Shown one piece after another: positions 35,065 to 43,570 of a stretch of 64,000 bases of DNA (within the stretch, counting starts at the first letter, position 1; each line of letters opens with the position of its first letter). The notes under the pieces were generated by a model. That model saw only the letters and a list, made by a program, of their open reading frames with translations, was not told the DNA's origin and ran no database searches. The DNA comes from SKKY01 sp964622305 (GTDB lineage: Bacteria; Bacillota; Peptococcia; Peptococcales; SKKY01): contig CAZUPR010000001.1 in the NCBI GenBank assembly GCA_964622305.1, positions 1-64,000 on the forward strand, read 5' to 3'. The position numbers and the translations under genes were made by a program.

Positions 35065-35323
35065 CATCATCTTCAGTGATTACATGCGCAACCCCACTTT
35101 TTTCAAGTTCTATCTGAACATTTTCAGCAATTTCAAGGATTAAAGATTGGTCCATAACCCTGATAATTCTTCCTTTTATACCTCCAACTGTTGATATGAT
35201 GTCATCTTCAGCAAGAGAGGCAATCATTTTCTTGCGGTTTTCCATTTGAGTTTTTTGTGGTTTTATTAAAAGAAAATACATCATGGCAAACATTGCAATC
35301 AAAACTATAAAATTTGAGCCCAT
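35054..35323 (-). CDS. yajC: Preprotein translocase subunit YajC
   Basis: An 89-residue protein with a single N-terminal membrane helix, the family motif YFLLIKPQKTQ, then a small cytoplasmic domain with DDIISTVGGIKGRIIRV. YajC associates with SecDF. It lies between tgt and secD, the usual order, but ends in a terminator and secD has a new promoter, so the pair is not strictly one transcription unit. Confidence 0.94.
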   Translation of the reverse strand: MGSNFIVLIAMFAMMYFLLIKPQKTQMENRKKMIASLAEDDIISTVGGIKGRIIRVMDQSLILEIAENVQIELEKSGVAHVITEDDESL

Positions 35324-35348
35324 AAATCAAACCTCCTTTTTTAGTATT

Positions 35349-36461
35349 TTATACTTTTGCATAAAATTCTTCAATAAATTCTGGATACCTATCTTCTAAA
35401 ATAGACTTTCTGATATTTTTTGTCAGATTCATTAAATAGTGAATATTATGAATACTGGTAAGTCTCAAGCCTAAAATTTCTTTAGCCTGAAACAGGTGCC
35501 TTATATAAGCTCTGCTATAATTTTTGCAGGCATAGCAGTCGCATTCTGGATCCATGGGAGAAAAATCTTCCTTATAGGCTGCATTTTTCACCACTAATTT
35601 ACCAAAACTAGTCATTACCGTACCATTTCTGGCTATGCGGGTTGGCAGGACACAGTCAAACATGTCCACCCCTCTCTTTATACCTTCTACGATATTATCC
35701 GCAGCTCCGACTCCCATCAGATATCTGGGTTTATTTACTGGCATAAGTGGCAAGGTGTAATCTAAAACCTCATACATAAGCTCTGCTGGTTCGCCAACAC
35801 TAAGTCCACCAATACCATAGCCCGGGAAATCCAAATCAGTTATTTCTCTGGCACTTTCTTCCCTCAAATCTCTGTACATATTTCCCTGAACAATACCAAA
35901 AAGAGCCTGTTGATCATTTTTATGACTTTCCTTGCACCTTTTGGCCCAGGCAGTGGTCCTTTCCTTAGCCTTTTTTGCTTCTTCATAAGAGGCGGGATGG
36001 GGAGAACATTCATCAAAGGCCATAATTATATCCGCGCCCAGGGCATTTTCTATTTCCATTACTTTTTCAGGAGTAAAGAGATGCTTGGAGCCATCTAAAT
36101 GGGAGGAGAAAAGAACACCTTCATCAGATATAGTCCTTAAATCGCCCAAGCTGAAAACCTGAAAGCCCCCGCTATCAGTAAGTATGGGTTTATCCCAATT
36201 CATAAACTTATGAAGACCGCCAGCTTTCTTTACCAGGTCATGACCAGGCCTCAAATACAAATGATAGGTATTTGAAAGTATTATCTGGGCACCTGCCTCT
36301 TTAAGTTCTTCTGGAGTCATTGTTTTTACTGTTGCCTGAGTTCCTACCGGCATAAAAATTGGGGTTTCTATTGAACCATGGGGGGTATGAAAAATACCAG
36401 CCCTTGCCCCAGTCCGGGAACATTCTTTTAAAAGTTCGAATTTAAAATCTGATCTTTCCAC
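35349..36461 (-). CDS. tgt: Queuine tRNA-ribosyltransferase (TGT)
   Basis: The 370-residue TIM-barrel enzyme exchanges guanine-34 for preQ1 in GUN tRNAs. TDSGGFQVFSL contains the catalytic aspartate, MFDCVLPTRIARNG the second, and CDCYACKNYSRAYIRHL plus a later histidine form the zinc site. GTG start, with AGAGGAG 6 bp upstream. It is 12 bp downstream of queA, the next enzyme of the pathway. Confidence 0.96.
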   Translation of the reverse strand: MERSDFKFELLKECSRTGARAGIFHTPHGSIETPIFMPVGTQATVKTMTPEELKEAGAQIILSNTYHLYLRPGHDLVKKAGGLHKFMNWDKPILTDSGGFQVFSLGDLRTISDEGVLFSSHLDGSKHLFTPEKVMEIENALGADIIMAFDECSPHPASYEEAKKAKERTTAWAKRCKESHKNDQQALFGIVQGNMYRDLREESAREITDLDFPGYGIGGLSVGEPAELMYEVLDYTLPLMPVNKPRYLMGVGAADNIVEGIKRGVDMFDCVLPTRIARNGTVMTSFGKLVVKNAAYKEDFSPMDPECDCYACKNYSRAYIRHLFQAKEILGLRLTSIHNIHYLMNLTKNIRKSILEDRYPEFIEEFYAKV

Positions 36462-36473
36462 TTTGTACTCCTC

Positions 36474-37499
36474 TTATTTAATAAACATGGCGTCTCCAAA
36501 ACTAAAAAAACGGTATTTTTTTTCGACGGCCTCATTATAAGCTTTTAAAACCTCTTCCCTGCCTGCCAAGGCAGATACTAACATTAAGAGAGTAGATTTT
36601 GGCAGATGAAAGTTAGTAATCAGAGCATCTACTGCTTTAAATTTATATCCAGGATAAATAAAAATATCTGTCCAGCCCTGGTCTTTTATTATCAAACCAT
36701 TTTCAACAACTGTTTCCAGGGTCCTGGTTGTTGTTGTCCCAGCAGCTACAATCCTTTTTTTATCTTTTAAAGCTTTTTCAATAATTTCCTTGTTTTTTGA
36801 ATCAATAAAAAAATACTCTGAATGCATCTTATGTTCTAAAATATCTTCGCTGCTTACTGGTCTGAAGGTACCCAGTCCAACATGTAGGGTGATTTCTGCT
36901 ATTTCAATGTTTTTTTGCCTGATAATTTCCATTAATTCTTCAGTAAAATGGAGGCCTGCTGTTGGAGCTGCAACTGATCCAGACATTTTAGAATAAACCG
37001 TCTGGTAACGGTTAGCATCATCAAGCTTTTCTTTAATATATGGAGGGAGAGGAATTTGACCAACCTTTTCCAATTCTTCCATAAAATTGCCATGGCAAGT
37101 GAATTTAACAATCCTGCCACCAGTTTCTGTTCTGGAAATAATTCTAGCCCTAAGTGAAGATTGAGGAAACTCAACTTCAACATCTTCTTTAAGTTTTCTG
37201 CCTGGCCTAACCAGACATTCCCAACTATGGTCTTCAGAAGTTGGGTGAAGTAAAAAAATTTCAACCTTGGCTCCACTATCTACCTTTTGCCCTAAAAGCC
37301 TGGCTGGTAAAACCTTAGTGGAGTTTAAGACCAAAAGATCATTAGAATCTAAATAATCAATTATATTATAAAAATCCCTGTGCTCAATTGCTCCCTTTTT
37401 TTTATCCAAGACCAATAATCTGGAAGAATCTCTTTTTTCAAGAGGCTTTTGGGCAATCAATTCCTTAGGGAGAAAATAATCAAAATCGCTGGTTTTCAT
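36474..37499 (-). CDS. queA: S-adenosylmethionine:tRNA ribosyltransferase-isomerase QueA
   Basis: QueA adds the epoxycyclopentane ring from SAM to preQ1 in tRNA. The 341-residue protein shows DFDYFLPKELIAQ, the LLVLNSTKVLPARLLG segment, VAAPTAGLHFT and the C-terminal NFHLPKSTLLMLVSA. It lies 17 bp after ruvB and 12 bp before tgt in the common ruvCAB-queA-tgt-yajC-secDF order. Confidence 0.96.
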   Translation of the reverse strand: MKTSDFDYFLPKELIAQKPLEKRDSSRLLVLDKKKGAIEHRDFYNIIDYLDSNDLLVLNSTKVLPARLLGQKVDSGAKVEIFLLHPTSEDHSWECLVRPGRKLKEDVEVEFPQSSLRARIISRTETGGRIVKFTCHGNFMEELEKVGQIPLPPYIKEKLDDANRYQTVYSKMSGSVAAPTAGLHFTEELMEIIRQKNIEIAEITLHVGLGTFRPVSSEDILEHKMHSEYFFIDSKNKEIIEKALKDKKRIVAAGTTTTRTLETVVENGLIIKDQGWTDIFIYPGYKFKAVDALITNFHLPKSTLLMLVSALAGREEVLKAYNEAVEKKYRFFSFGDAMFIK

Positions 37500-37516
37500 A
37501 AAAGCTCCTGAATTTT

Positions 37517-38533
37517 TTAAAATAATTTTTCCTGCTGACTTCCTTCCTCACAGGGAACCTGTAAGTGATCGTAAGCAAGTTTTGTAGCTACCCTGCCTCT
37601 GGGGGTTCTTTTTATAAAGCCAAGCTGCAGTAAGAAAGGTTCATAGACATCTAAAATTGTATCTGCATCTTCACTGATAGTTGCACTTAAAGTGTCTAGG
37701 CCAACCGGACCTCCATTAAATTTATGAATTATTGCTTCAAGCAGTTTCATATCCAGTAAATCAAGTCCAAGGGGGTCAATTTCAAGCATATCCAAGCCCT
37801 GTCTGGTTATTTCTAAATTAATCAGGCCGTCAGATTTTACCATAGCAAAATCTCTGATCCTTCTTAAAATACGGTTTGCAATCCTTGGTGTTCCTCTGGC
37901 CCGGGAGGCAATTTCGCTGGCAGCTTCATCTTCAATTGGTGACTGCATTACCTTGGAGCTCCTTTTTACAATTTGAGTTAATTCCTCGGATGAATAATAT
38001 TCCAGCCTTGAGACAACCCCAAAACGAGCACGCAGAGGAGAAGTTAAAAGCCCAGCTCTGGTAGTGGCTCCAATTAAAGTAAAGGGAGGCAAATCAATCC
38101 TTAGAGAACGGGCGCTTGGCCCCTTTCCTATTATGATGTCCAGGGAATAATCTTCCATGGCTGAATATAAAATTTCTTCTATATTTGTATTTAAACGGTG
38201 AATTTCATCAATAAATAAAACATCAAATGGCTCCAGATTTGTTAAAATTGCTGCTAAATCCCCTGCTCTTTCCAAGGCAGGCCCTGAGGTAATCCTTATA
38301 CTGGAATTGACCTCATTAGCAATTATTGAAGCAAGGGTAGTCTTACCCAAACCTGGTGGTCCATATAAAAGGACATGGTCAAGGGCATCCCCTCTGATTT
38401 TGGCAGCTTCAATATATATTTTCATTAACTCTTTTATTTTTTCCTGACCTATATAATCATCCAGATACTTAGGACGAATTTCTAATTGATCCTCATCTTT
38501 TTGGAGGTCAGGAGAAAGGAGTCTCTCTTCCAT
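37517..38533 (-). CDS. ruvB: Holliday junction branch migration helicase RuvB
   Basis: AAA+ motor of the RuvAB complex, 338 residues. Walker A GPPGLGKTTLA, Walker B LFIDEIHRL, sensor IGATTRAGLL and the C-terminal winged helix with RTPRGRVAT are all intact. The ATG at 38533 is preferred because AGGTGA lies 5 bp upstream; the GTG at 38542 is part of that ribosome site. It follows ruvA by 9 bp. Confidence 0.96.
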   Translation of the reverse strand: MEERLLSPDLQKDEDQLEIRPKYLDDYIGQEKIKELMKIYIEAAKIRGDALDHVLLYGPPGLGKTTLASIIANEVNSSIRITSGPALERAGDLAAILTNLEPFDVLFIDEIHRLNTNIEEILYSAMEDYSLDIIIGKGPSARSLRIDLPPFTLIGATTRAGLLTSPLRARFGVVSRLEYYSSEELTQIVKRSSKVMQSPIEDEAASEIASRARGTPRIANRILRRIRDFAMVKSDGLINLEITRQGLDMLEIDPLGLDLLDMKLLEAIIHKFNGGPVGLDTLSATISEDADTILDVYEPFLLQLGFIKRTPRGRVATKLAYDHLQVPCEEGSQQEKLF

Positions 38534-38542
38534 TCTTTTCAC

Positions 38543-39148
38543 CTATCTGACAGACAATATTTTTAATGCAGCCTTGATAGCTTCTTCCGGGGACAGGCCT
38601 TCCTTTTCTTCCAGGAGAGGCATAACTGACAGTATCTCTTTAGAAGAATAGCCCAGGGCTTCCAGAGTATCAAAAATCACAGAGTTTTTTTCATTGGCAA
38701 GAGGCAAAATAAAATCTTGGCCAGCCCCTAAATTATGTAAATCATCTCTTTTTGCCAGTTTATCTTTTATATCCAAGATAATCCTTTGGGCAGTTTTTTT
38801 ACCTATACCAGGGAGTTTAGTTAAAATTGTCATATCTTCACTTAGGATAGCCTTAGACAGGCTGGAGCCATCAATAGCAGAAAGTATGTTAATACTTGTT
38901 TTTGGCCCTATACCAGAAACTTCATTTAAAAGATTAAAAAAAGCCTTATCTTCCCTGGTTAAAAAACCATAAAGGGTCAGTTCATTTTCTCTGACTACCA
39001 TTTCAGTGTAAAACTCATTTTCACTGCCAATCTTAACAAAGGCCAATTCCTTTTCTGGCATAAAAAGAGAAAAACCTACATTATTAACTAAGATTAAAAT
39101 ACTCTTATCATCTTTTTCCAGGACCAGGCCCTTTAAGTATCCAATCAT
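38543..39148 (-). CDS. ruvA: Holliday junction DNA-binding subunit RuvA
   Basis: A 201-residue tetramer-forming protein: an OB domain starting MIGYLKG, the helix-hairpin-helix pairs LLNEVSGIGPKTSINIL and LTKLPGIGKKTAQRIILD, then a flexible linker and the C-terminal RuvB-binding domain (EALGYSSKEI). The ATG at 39148 overlaps the ruvC stop (ATGA); a 16-codon upstream extension is rejected since CAGGAG precedes MIGYLKG. Confidence 0.95.
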   Translation of the reverse strand: MIGYLKGLVLEKDDKSILILVNNVGFSLFMPEKELAFVKIGSENEFYTEMVVRENELTLYGFLTREDKAFFNLLNEVSGIGPKTSINILSAIDGSSLSKAILSEDMTILTKLPGIGKKTAQRIILDIKDKLAKRDDLHNLGAGQDFILPLANEKNSVIFDTLEALGYSSKEILSVMPLLEEKEGLSPEEAIKAALKILSVR

Positions 39149-39642
39149 TTTAAACTCCTGAATCTTATTTGACTTGTATAGAATTGACTGTGGCAAATAG
39201 CAATAGCCAAAGCATCGGCAGCATCATCAGGCTTAGGTATCGTTTCTAATGATAAGATAGTCTTTACCATTTTTTGTACCTGGGCCTTATCAGCCCGCCC
39301 ATAACCTGCTATAGCTTGCTTAACCTGCAGAGGTGTATAACCTTCTACTATTAAATCCCTTCTTTGGCCAGCAAGAAGAATAACCCCTCTGGCATGGCCT
39401 ACACTTATAGCCGTTTTGGCATTAGTATTAAAGAAGAGCTCCTCAACAGCCATATGGTCAGGCTTATATTCTTCAATAAGCTCAATAAGATCAGAATAAA
39501 TCTTATCCAGCCTCCTGGTCAAAGGCCAGGAGCTTTCAGTATAAATACAACCATACTTAAGTGGAAGTAATTTATTGCCATTTTTATCGATGATACCATA
39601 ACCTGTTGTAGCAGTCCCCGGGTCAATTCCTAAAATTCTCAT
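39145..39642 (-). CDS. ruvC: Holliday junction endonuclease RuvC
   Basis: The 165-residue resolvase has the four acidic catalytic sites: GIDPG (D7), AVEELFF, and the C-terminal KPDDAADALAIAICH. It cuts junctions positioned by RuvAB. A weak promoter-like TTGCCT with TAATAA or TAATAT lies in the 64-bp gap after yebC. First gene of the ruvCAB-queA-tgt-yajC series. Confidence 0.95.
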   Translation of the reverse strand: MRILGIDPGTATTGYGIIDKNGNKLLPLKYGCIYTESSWPLTRRLDKIYSDLIELIEEYKPDHMAVEELFFNTNAKTAISVGHARGVILLAGQRRDLIVEGYTPLQVKQAIAGYGRADKAQVQKMVKTILSLETIPKPDDAADALAIAICHSQFYTSQIRFRSLK

Positions 39643-39706
39643 AAATACCTTCCTTCGAACATCCTTTCTTATATTATTACCTAAAAGAAAGAATTAGGCA
39701 AAGGAT

Positions 39707-40462
39707 TTATTCTAAAGCCTGGAGAATTTCTTCTGGAATTTCAACATTTGAATATAAGTTTTGCACGTCATCATGATCTTCCAGGCTCTCCAAAAGTTTG
39801 ATAACTTTTTTCGCTTGTTCGATATCATCAACTATAACGTTATTTTCAGGAACCATTGAAAGAGAGGCTTCAGAAATCTCTATTTTATCATTTAAAAGTT
39901 CTTTACGGACTTCCTCAAAGAAATCCATCTCAACATAAAGTTCATAGATATCTTCTTTAACAATAATATCGTCTACACCTTTTTCTATGGCGTATAAGGT
40001 AAATTCTTCTTCATCCATTGAGATTTTATCTTTTTCAATTTCGATATAGCCCATTCTTTTGAACATCCAGCCAACACAACCAGTTTCACCAAGGTTGCCA
40101 CCATTTTTATCAAAAATATGCCTGATATCACCAGCAGTTCTGTTACGATTATTGGTCATTAATTCCAGAATAATTGCTGTACCAGCCGGGCCATAACCTT
40201 CGTAGATCATTTCGTCATAATTCTCGCCATCCATACCACCTGCACCCTTCTGGATAGCTCTTTTTATATTGTCATTTGGCATATTGTTTTCTCTTGCTTT
40301 ATCTATAGCTATTCTAAGGCGAAAATTTCCATCAGGATTATCCCCGCCTAATTTTGCTGCTACCATAATTTCTTTAGATATTTTTGTGAATATTTTTCCT
40401 CTTGCTCCATCTATCTTTGCTTTTTTATGTTTGGTTGTAGCCCATTTTGAGTGACCAGCCAT
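39707..40462 (-). CDS. YebC/PmpR family protein
   Basis: The 251-residue product begins MAGHSKWATTKHKKAKIDGARGK, with DNIKRAIQKGAGG and the EGYGPAGTAI motif of the YebC family. Members are described as DNA-binding regulators and, more recently, as translation factors for difficult peptide stretches. Start at 40462 because the family starts at MAGHSKW and AAAAGGTGG precedes it; the 28-codon extension reads through a terminator. It precedes ruvC, the usual neighbour. Confidence 0.94.
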   Translation of the reverse strand: MAGHSKWATTKHKKAKIDGARGKIFTKISKEIMVAAKLGGDNPDGNFRLRIAIDKARENNMPNDNIKRAIQKGAGGMDGENYDEMIYEGYGPAGTAIILELMTNNRNRTAGDIRHIFDKNGGNLGETGCVGWMFKRMGYIEIEKDKISMDEEEFTLYAIEKGVDDIIVKEDIYELYVEMDFFEEVRKELLNDKIEISEASLSMVPENNVIVDDIEQAKKVIKLLESLEDHDDVQNLYSNVEIPEEILQALE

Positions 40463-40493
40463 TTTAAAACCACCTTTTAAAATTAGATTTTTA

Positions 40494-40517
40494 CAAAAAA
40501 AAAGGCTTTTCAGCCTT
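40494..40517 (-). terminator. Intrinsic terminator after the small lipoprotein gene
   Basis: AAGGCT/AGCCTT stem (40512-40517 with 40502-40507) with a GAAA tetraloop, followed on the minus transcript by a run of T to 40494. The yebC ribosome site begins within 25 bp. Confidence 0.85.
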
Positions 40518-40529
40518 CTTTTTAATGTT

Positions 40530-40904
40530 TCATGATAAAGATTCAATAATATCTTTTAGTTGATTAAGAGAATCGTCAAAATCTTTGCGGAAATTGGCCA
40601 ATTGCTGTTCTTCATTAGTTTCAAAATAAGTAATGAGCATAACATAGTTAGTAGATAATTTTTCTACTGATTCTGATAATTCACTGTAGTCCTTAGCTCT
40701 TATACTTAGTTCGGTCAACTCACTCCAAACTTTTCTGGCCTTTTTAATATCATTATTTGCAATAGCAATATTTGTTTCTTTGACATAATTATCAATGATT
40801 GTATCTAGTTTATCTTTATCCAAAGTATTTTTATCTGAACAACCGGCTGCAAAAACCAGTAACATGATAAGAAGCACAAAGATATACTTTTTAGATTCTT
40901 TCAT
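40530..40904 (-). CDS. Small helical lipoprotein (DUF4363-like)
   Basis: A 124-residue lipoprotein: basic start, hydrophobic core and lipobox FAAGCS with the cysteine at about residue 22. The mature part is mostly helical with repeated heptad-like spacing and a KARKVWSELTELS segment, which resembles DUF4363 proteins. It is a single-gene unit with its own strong promoter and terminator. Function is unknown and the domain name is tentative. Confidence 0.72.
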   Translation of the reverse strand: MKESKKYIFVLLIMLLVFAAGCSDKNTLDKDKLDTIIDNYVKETNIAIANNDIKKARKVWSELTELSIRAKDYSELSESVEKLSTNYVMLITYFETNEEQQLANFRKDFDDSLNQLKDIIESLS

Positions 40905-40938
40905 AATTCACACCTTTTTTACTAACTATGCAAAAAAT

Positions 40939-40967
40939 ATTTTATATTTTTATTGCACTTTTGTCAA
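40939..40967 (-). promoter_or_regulatory. Promoter of the small lipoprotein gene
   Basis: Minus-strand consensus TTGACA (40967-40962), 17-bp spacer, TAAAAT (40944-40939). Confidence 0.85.
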
Positions 40968-40986
40968 ATTTGCCTGAGAAGGTGAA

Positions 40987-42342
40987 TCAGGCCTCTTCCT
41001 TAGCTTTTATATTTTCCATATAATCTTTTGTTTCTTTAACAACTATACCACTTAAACCAACCAAACCAATTAAGTTAGGTATAGCCATAAGACCATTCAT
41101 TGTATCTGCCAAATCCCAGATAAACTGGAGACCACTAAGAGCGCCTACCATAATGAACAGAACAAAAGTTACCCTGTAGATTATAATTCCTTTTTCTCCA
41201 ACCAAGTAGGCAAGACATTTTTCACCATAATAGGACCAGCCTAAAATAGTTGAATATGCGAAGAATATAATCCCTACTGCAACAATAACTCCGCCAATTC
41301 CAGGAATGGAAGAATTAAAAGCCATAGTTGTCAAGGCTGCACCAGTATAGGCTGAACCAGTAGCAGGGTTTATTTGTCCAAGGACACCAGATGTAAGAAT
41401 AGATAAGGCCGTAAAAGAACATACTATCAGGGTGTCAATGAAAGTTTGAGTCATAGAAGCCAGTGCCTGCCTGACAGGGTGATCAGTTTGAGCTGCTGCT
41501 GCTGCAATTGGAGCAGAACCAAGACCAGCTTCGTTTGAGAAAACCCCTCTGGCTACCCCATATTTAATAACTGTACCTAAAGCACCACCAGCAATAGCGT
41601 TACCAGTAAAAGCATCCGAAAATATTGCTGAAAAAGCAGCTGGTACCATGGCTGCATTTTTATAAATTACTATTGAACCACCTAGAAGATAAAAAACTGC
41701 CATTACAGGAACCAAAAGAGCTGTTACTTTACCTATACTTTTTATTCCACCTAATAAAACAATGGCTGTGAAAACAACAAGAACAAGTCCTGTCTGCCAG
41801 TGAGGAACACCAAAAGTTGTGAAAATAGCGTCGGCAACAGAGTTAGCCTGAACCATATTTCCTATACCAAAAGCTGCTACAGCCCCAAAGAAAGCAAAAA
41901 GAACAGCCAGCCATTTTAAGCCAAGGCCTTTTTCTATGTAGTACATAGGGCCCCCTGCCATTTCACCTTTATGATCTTTGGTTCTGTATTTAACAGCAAG
42001 AACTGCTTCGGCATATTTTGTTGCCATACCCACTAGACCTGTTACCCACATCCAAAAAACTGCACCAGGTCCACCAGAAGCAATAGCTGTTGCCACCCCG
42101 GCTATATTACCAGTTCCAATTGTGGCAGCCAGGGCTGTTGTAAGGGCTTGATAGTTGGAGATATCTCCTTCTGCACCTTCGTTTTTCTTAAAAATCATCT
42201 TATGAGCGTAAATTAAATTGGAAAACTGAAGACCTCTAAGTCTTAATGTCAGCAGGATACCTGTTCCTACTATTAAGACAAGCATTGGGGGGCCCCAGAC
42301 CATTCCATTCAACTTACCATTAATCATTGCTATTAATTCCAA
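40987..42342 (-). CDS. Alanine/glycine:cation symporter (AGCS family)
   Basis: A 451-residue polytopic transporter of the AGCS family with about ten hydrophobic segments. Signature regions include ATIGTGNIAGVATAIASGGPGAVFWMW, GGPMYYIEKGLG and FSNEAGLGSAPIAAAAA. Relatives import D/L-alanine or glycine with sodium ions; the exact substrate is not visible. TTG start with AGGAGGG 8 bp upstream and its own promoter. Confidence 0.93.
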   Translation of the reverse strand: MELIAMINGKLNGMVWGPPMLVLIVGTGILLTLRLRGLQFSNLIYAHKMIFKKNEGAEGDISNYQALTTALAATIGTGNIAGVATAIASGGPGAVFWMWVTGLVGMATKYAEAVLAVKYRTKDHKGEMAGGPMYYIEKGLGLKWLAVLFAFFGAVAAFGIGNMVQANSVADAIFTTFGVPHWQTGLVLVVFTAIVLLGGIKSIGKVTALLVPVMAVFYLLGGSIVIYKNAAMVPAAFSAIFSDAFTGNAIAGGALGTVIKYGVARGVFSNEAGLGSAPIAAAAAQTDHPVRQALASMTQTFIDTLIVCSFTALSILTSGVLGQINPATGSAYTGAALTTMAFNSSIPGIGGVIVAVGIIFFAYSTILGWSYYGEKCLAYLVGEKGIIIYRVTFVLFIMVGALSGLQFIWDLADTMNGLMAIPNLIGLVGLSGIVVKETKDYMENIKAKEEA

Positions 42343-42366
42343 AAAATATCCCTCCTTTTATAGAAG

Positions 42367-42395
42367 ATTATAGCTATCATCCTCTGTTCCAACAA
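42367..42395 (-). promoter_or_regulatory. Promoter of the AGCS symporter gene
   Basis: Minus-strand TTGTTG (42395-42390), 17-bp spacer, perfect TATAAT (42372-42367), about 25 bp before the TTG start. Confidence 0.8.
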
Positions 42396-42413
42396 GAGGA
42401 AATTTATAGAATC

Positions 42414-43517
42414 TTAACAATTTTTTATTATATTGATAACAATCTCCATAACGGAGTAAAGATCTTTCTTAAGCATGTATTCTTCTTTGGTGTGAATCTT
42501 TTTATAACCCAAGCCTAAAATAACAGAAGAGAAATCTTTTTGATTATAAATATTTGCATCTGAGCCCCCGCCAGCTGACAAAGCCTGGGCTTTTAAGCCG
42601 GCCTTTTCAATGGCTCTTTTAGCCCTGCTAATTACTTCTTCTGACTCATCTATATTAAAAGTATCATATTCCATTTTTCCGTCAAAAAATGCTTCTGTCC
42701 CCATTTCTTGTGCTGTTTTTAGGAAAATGTCCCTTGTTTCTTCTAAGAGACTCAAAGCTTCTTCTCTATTAAAGCTTCTGACTTCTCCCCTAACCTTTAC
42801 TTCCTCAGGAACAATATTGGTAGCTGCACCACCAGAGATAATAGCTATATTAGCAGTAGTTTGAGGGTTCATTCTTCCGCTGGGAGCCCTGTCTATTGCT
42901 TTAGCAGCAACCTTAATAGCATTAATCCCTTTTTCAGGAGAAATACCAGCGTGAGCAGCCAAACCCTTAAATAGGACTTCATAGGTATAGTGAATGGGGG
43001 CCTGCTTAACAATATCACCAGGCTCAGTGCTGGAGTCCAAGATATAGCCATAATCAGCCTTTAATTCAAAACCGAGGTTTTTAGCACCAAGAAGTCCTGT
43101 TTCCTCTGATACTGAAAAAACAAAAACCAAGGTTTCTGTTTCCAGCTGATTTTCTTTTATATATTTAATCAGCTCCAAAATTACAGCTATACCAGCCTTG
43201 TCATCAGCTCCTAAAACACTGTTGCCAGATGAGGATATCTTTTCTTCATCTTCAATAGGCTTTACATCTTTTCCAGGCACAACAGTATCCATATGGGCTG
43301 AAAAAAATATCCGTCCTGGCTTCTTGCCTTCAAGTTCAAAGTAAAGATTACCCGCATTTCCTCCTGTTTTTTGACCTGCATCATCTTCCATAACTTCAAT
43401 ATCAAGTTCCTTGAGATGATTAATCAGGTAGTCTGCCAGCCTTCTTTCGTCACCTGATTCAGAGTCAATTGAACAAAGCTCAATAAAAGTTTTTACTAAT
43501 CTTTCTTTATTTATCAT
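42414..43517 (-). CDS. M20 family metallopeptidase (PepT-like)
   Basis: A 367-residue M20 zinc peptidase. FFSAHMDTVV holds H75 and D77, GADDKAGIAVILELI the bridging aspartate, SEETGLLGAKNL the catalytic glutamate pair, and a dimerisation domain follows (AHAGISPEKGINAI). The GGGSDANIYN and final histidine region are typical of PepT-like tri/dipeptidases (YqjE group). It is downstream of ilvE but a terminator separates them. It may supply amino acids for the neighbouring transporter and BCAT functions, which is speculation. Confidence 0.88.
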   Translation of the reverse strand: MINKERLVKTFIELCSIDSESGDERRLADYLINHLKELDIEVMEDDAGQKTGGNAGNLYFELEGKKPGRIFFSAHMDTVVPGKDVKPIEDEEKISSSGNSVLGADDKAGIAVILELIKYIKENQLETETLVFVFSVSEETGLLGAKNLGFELKADYGYILDSSTEPGDIVKQAPIHYTYEVLFKGLAAHAGISPEKGINAIKVAAKAIDRAPSGRMNPQTTANIAIISGGAATNIVPEEVKVRGEVRSFNREEALSLLEETRDIFLKTAQEMGTEAFFDGKMEYDTFNIDESEEVISRAKRAIEKAGLKAQALSAGGGSDANIYNQKDFSSVILGLGYKKIHTKEEYMLKKDLYSVMEIVINIIKNC

Positions 43518-43541
43518 CTTTATCTGCTCCTTTTAAATTAC

Positions 43542-43568
43542 AAAAGAGCCAGGATTCCTGGCTCTTTT
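43542..43568 (-). terminator. Perfect intrinsic terminator after ilvE
   Basis: Thirteen-nt perfect arms (43542-43554 and 43556-43568) around one base, with T-rich flank. It lies 24 bp before the peptidase start and leaves no room for a promoter. Confidence 0.88.
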
Positions 43569-43570
43569 TC

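Noticed and set aside
40463..40546. 28-codon extension of the YebC protein
   Set aside because: It crosses the lipoprotein terminator; YebC proteins begin MAGHSKW.
40972..40992. GCCTGA/TCAGGC hairpin at the end of the AGCS symporter gene
   Set aside because: Stem of 6 bp without a U-tract, so not called a terminator, although it lies between the stop codon and the next promoter.
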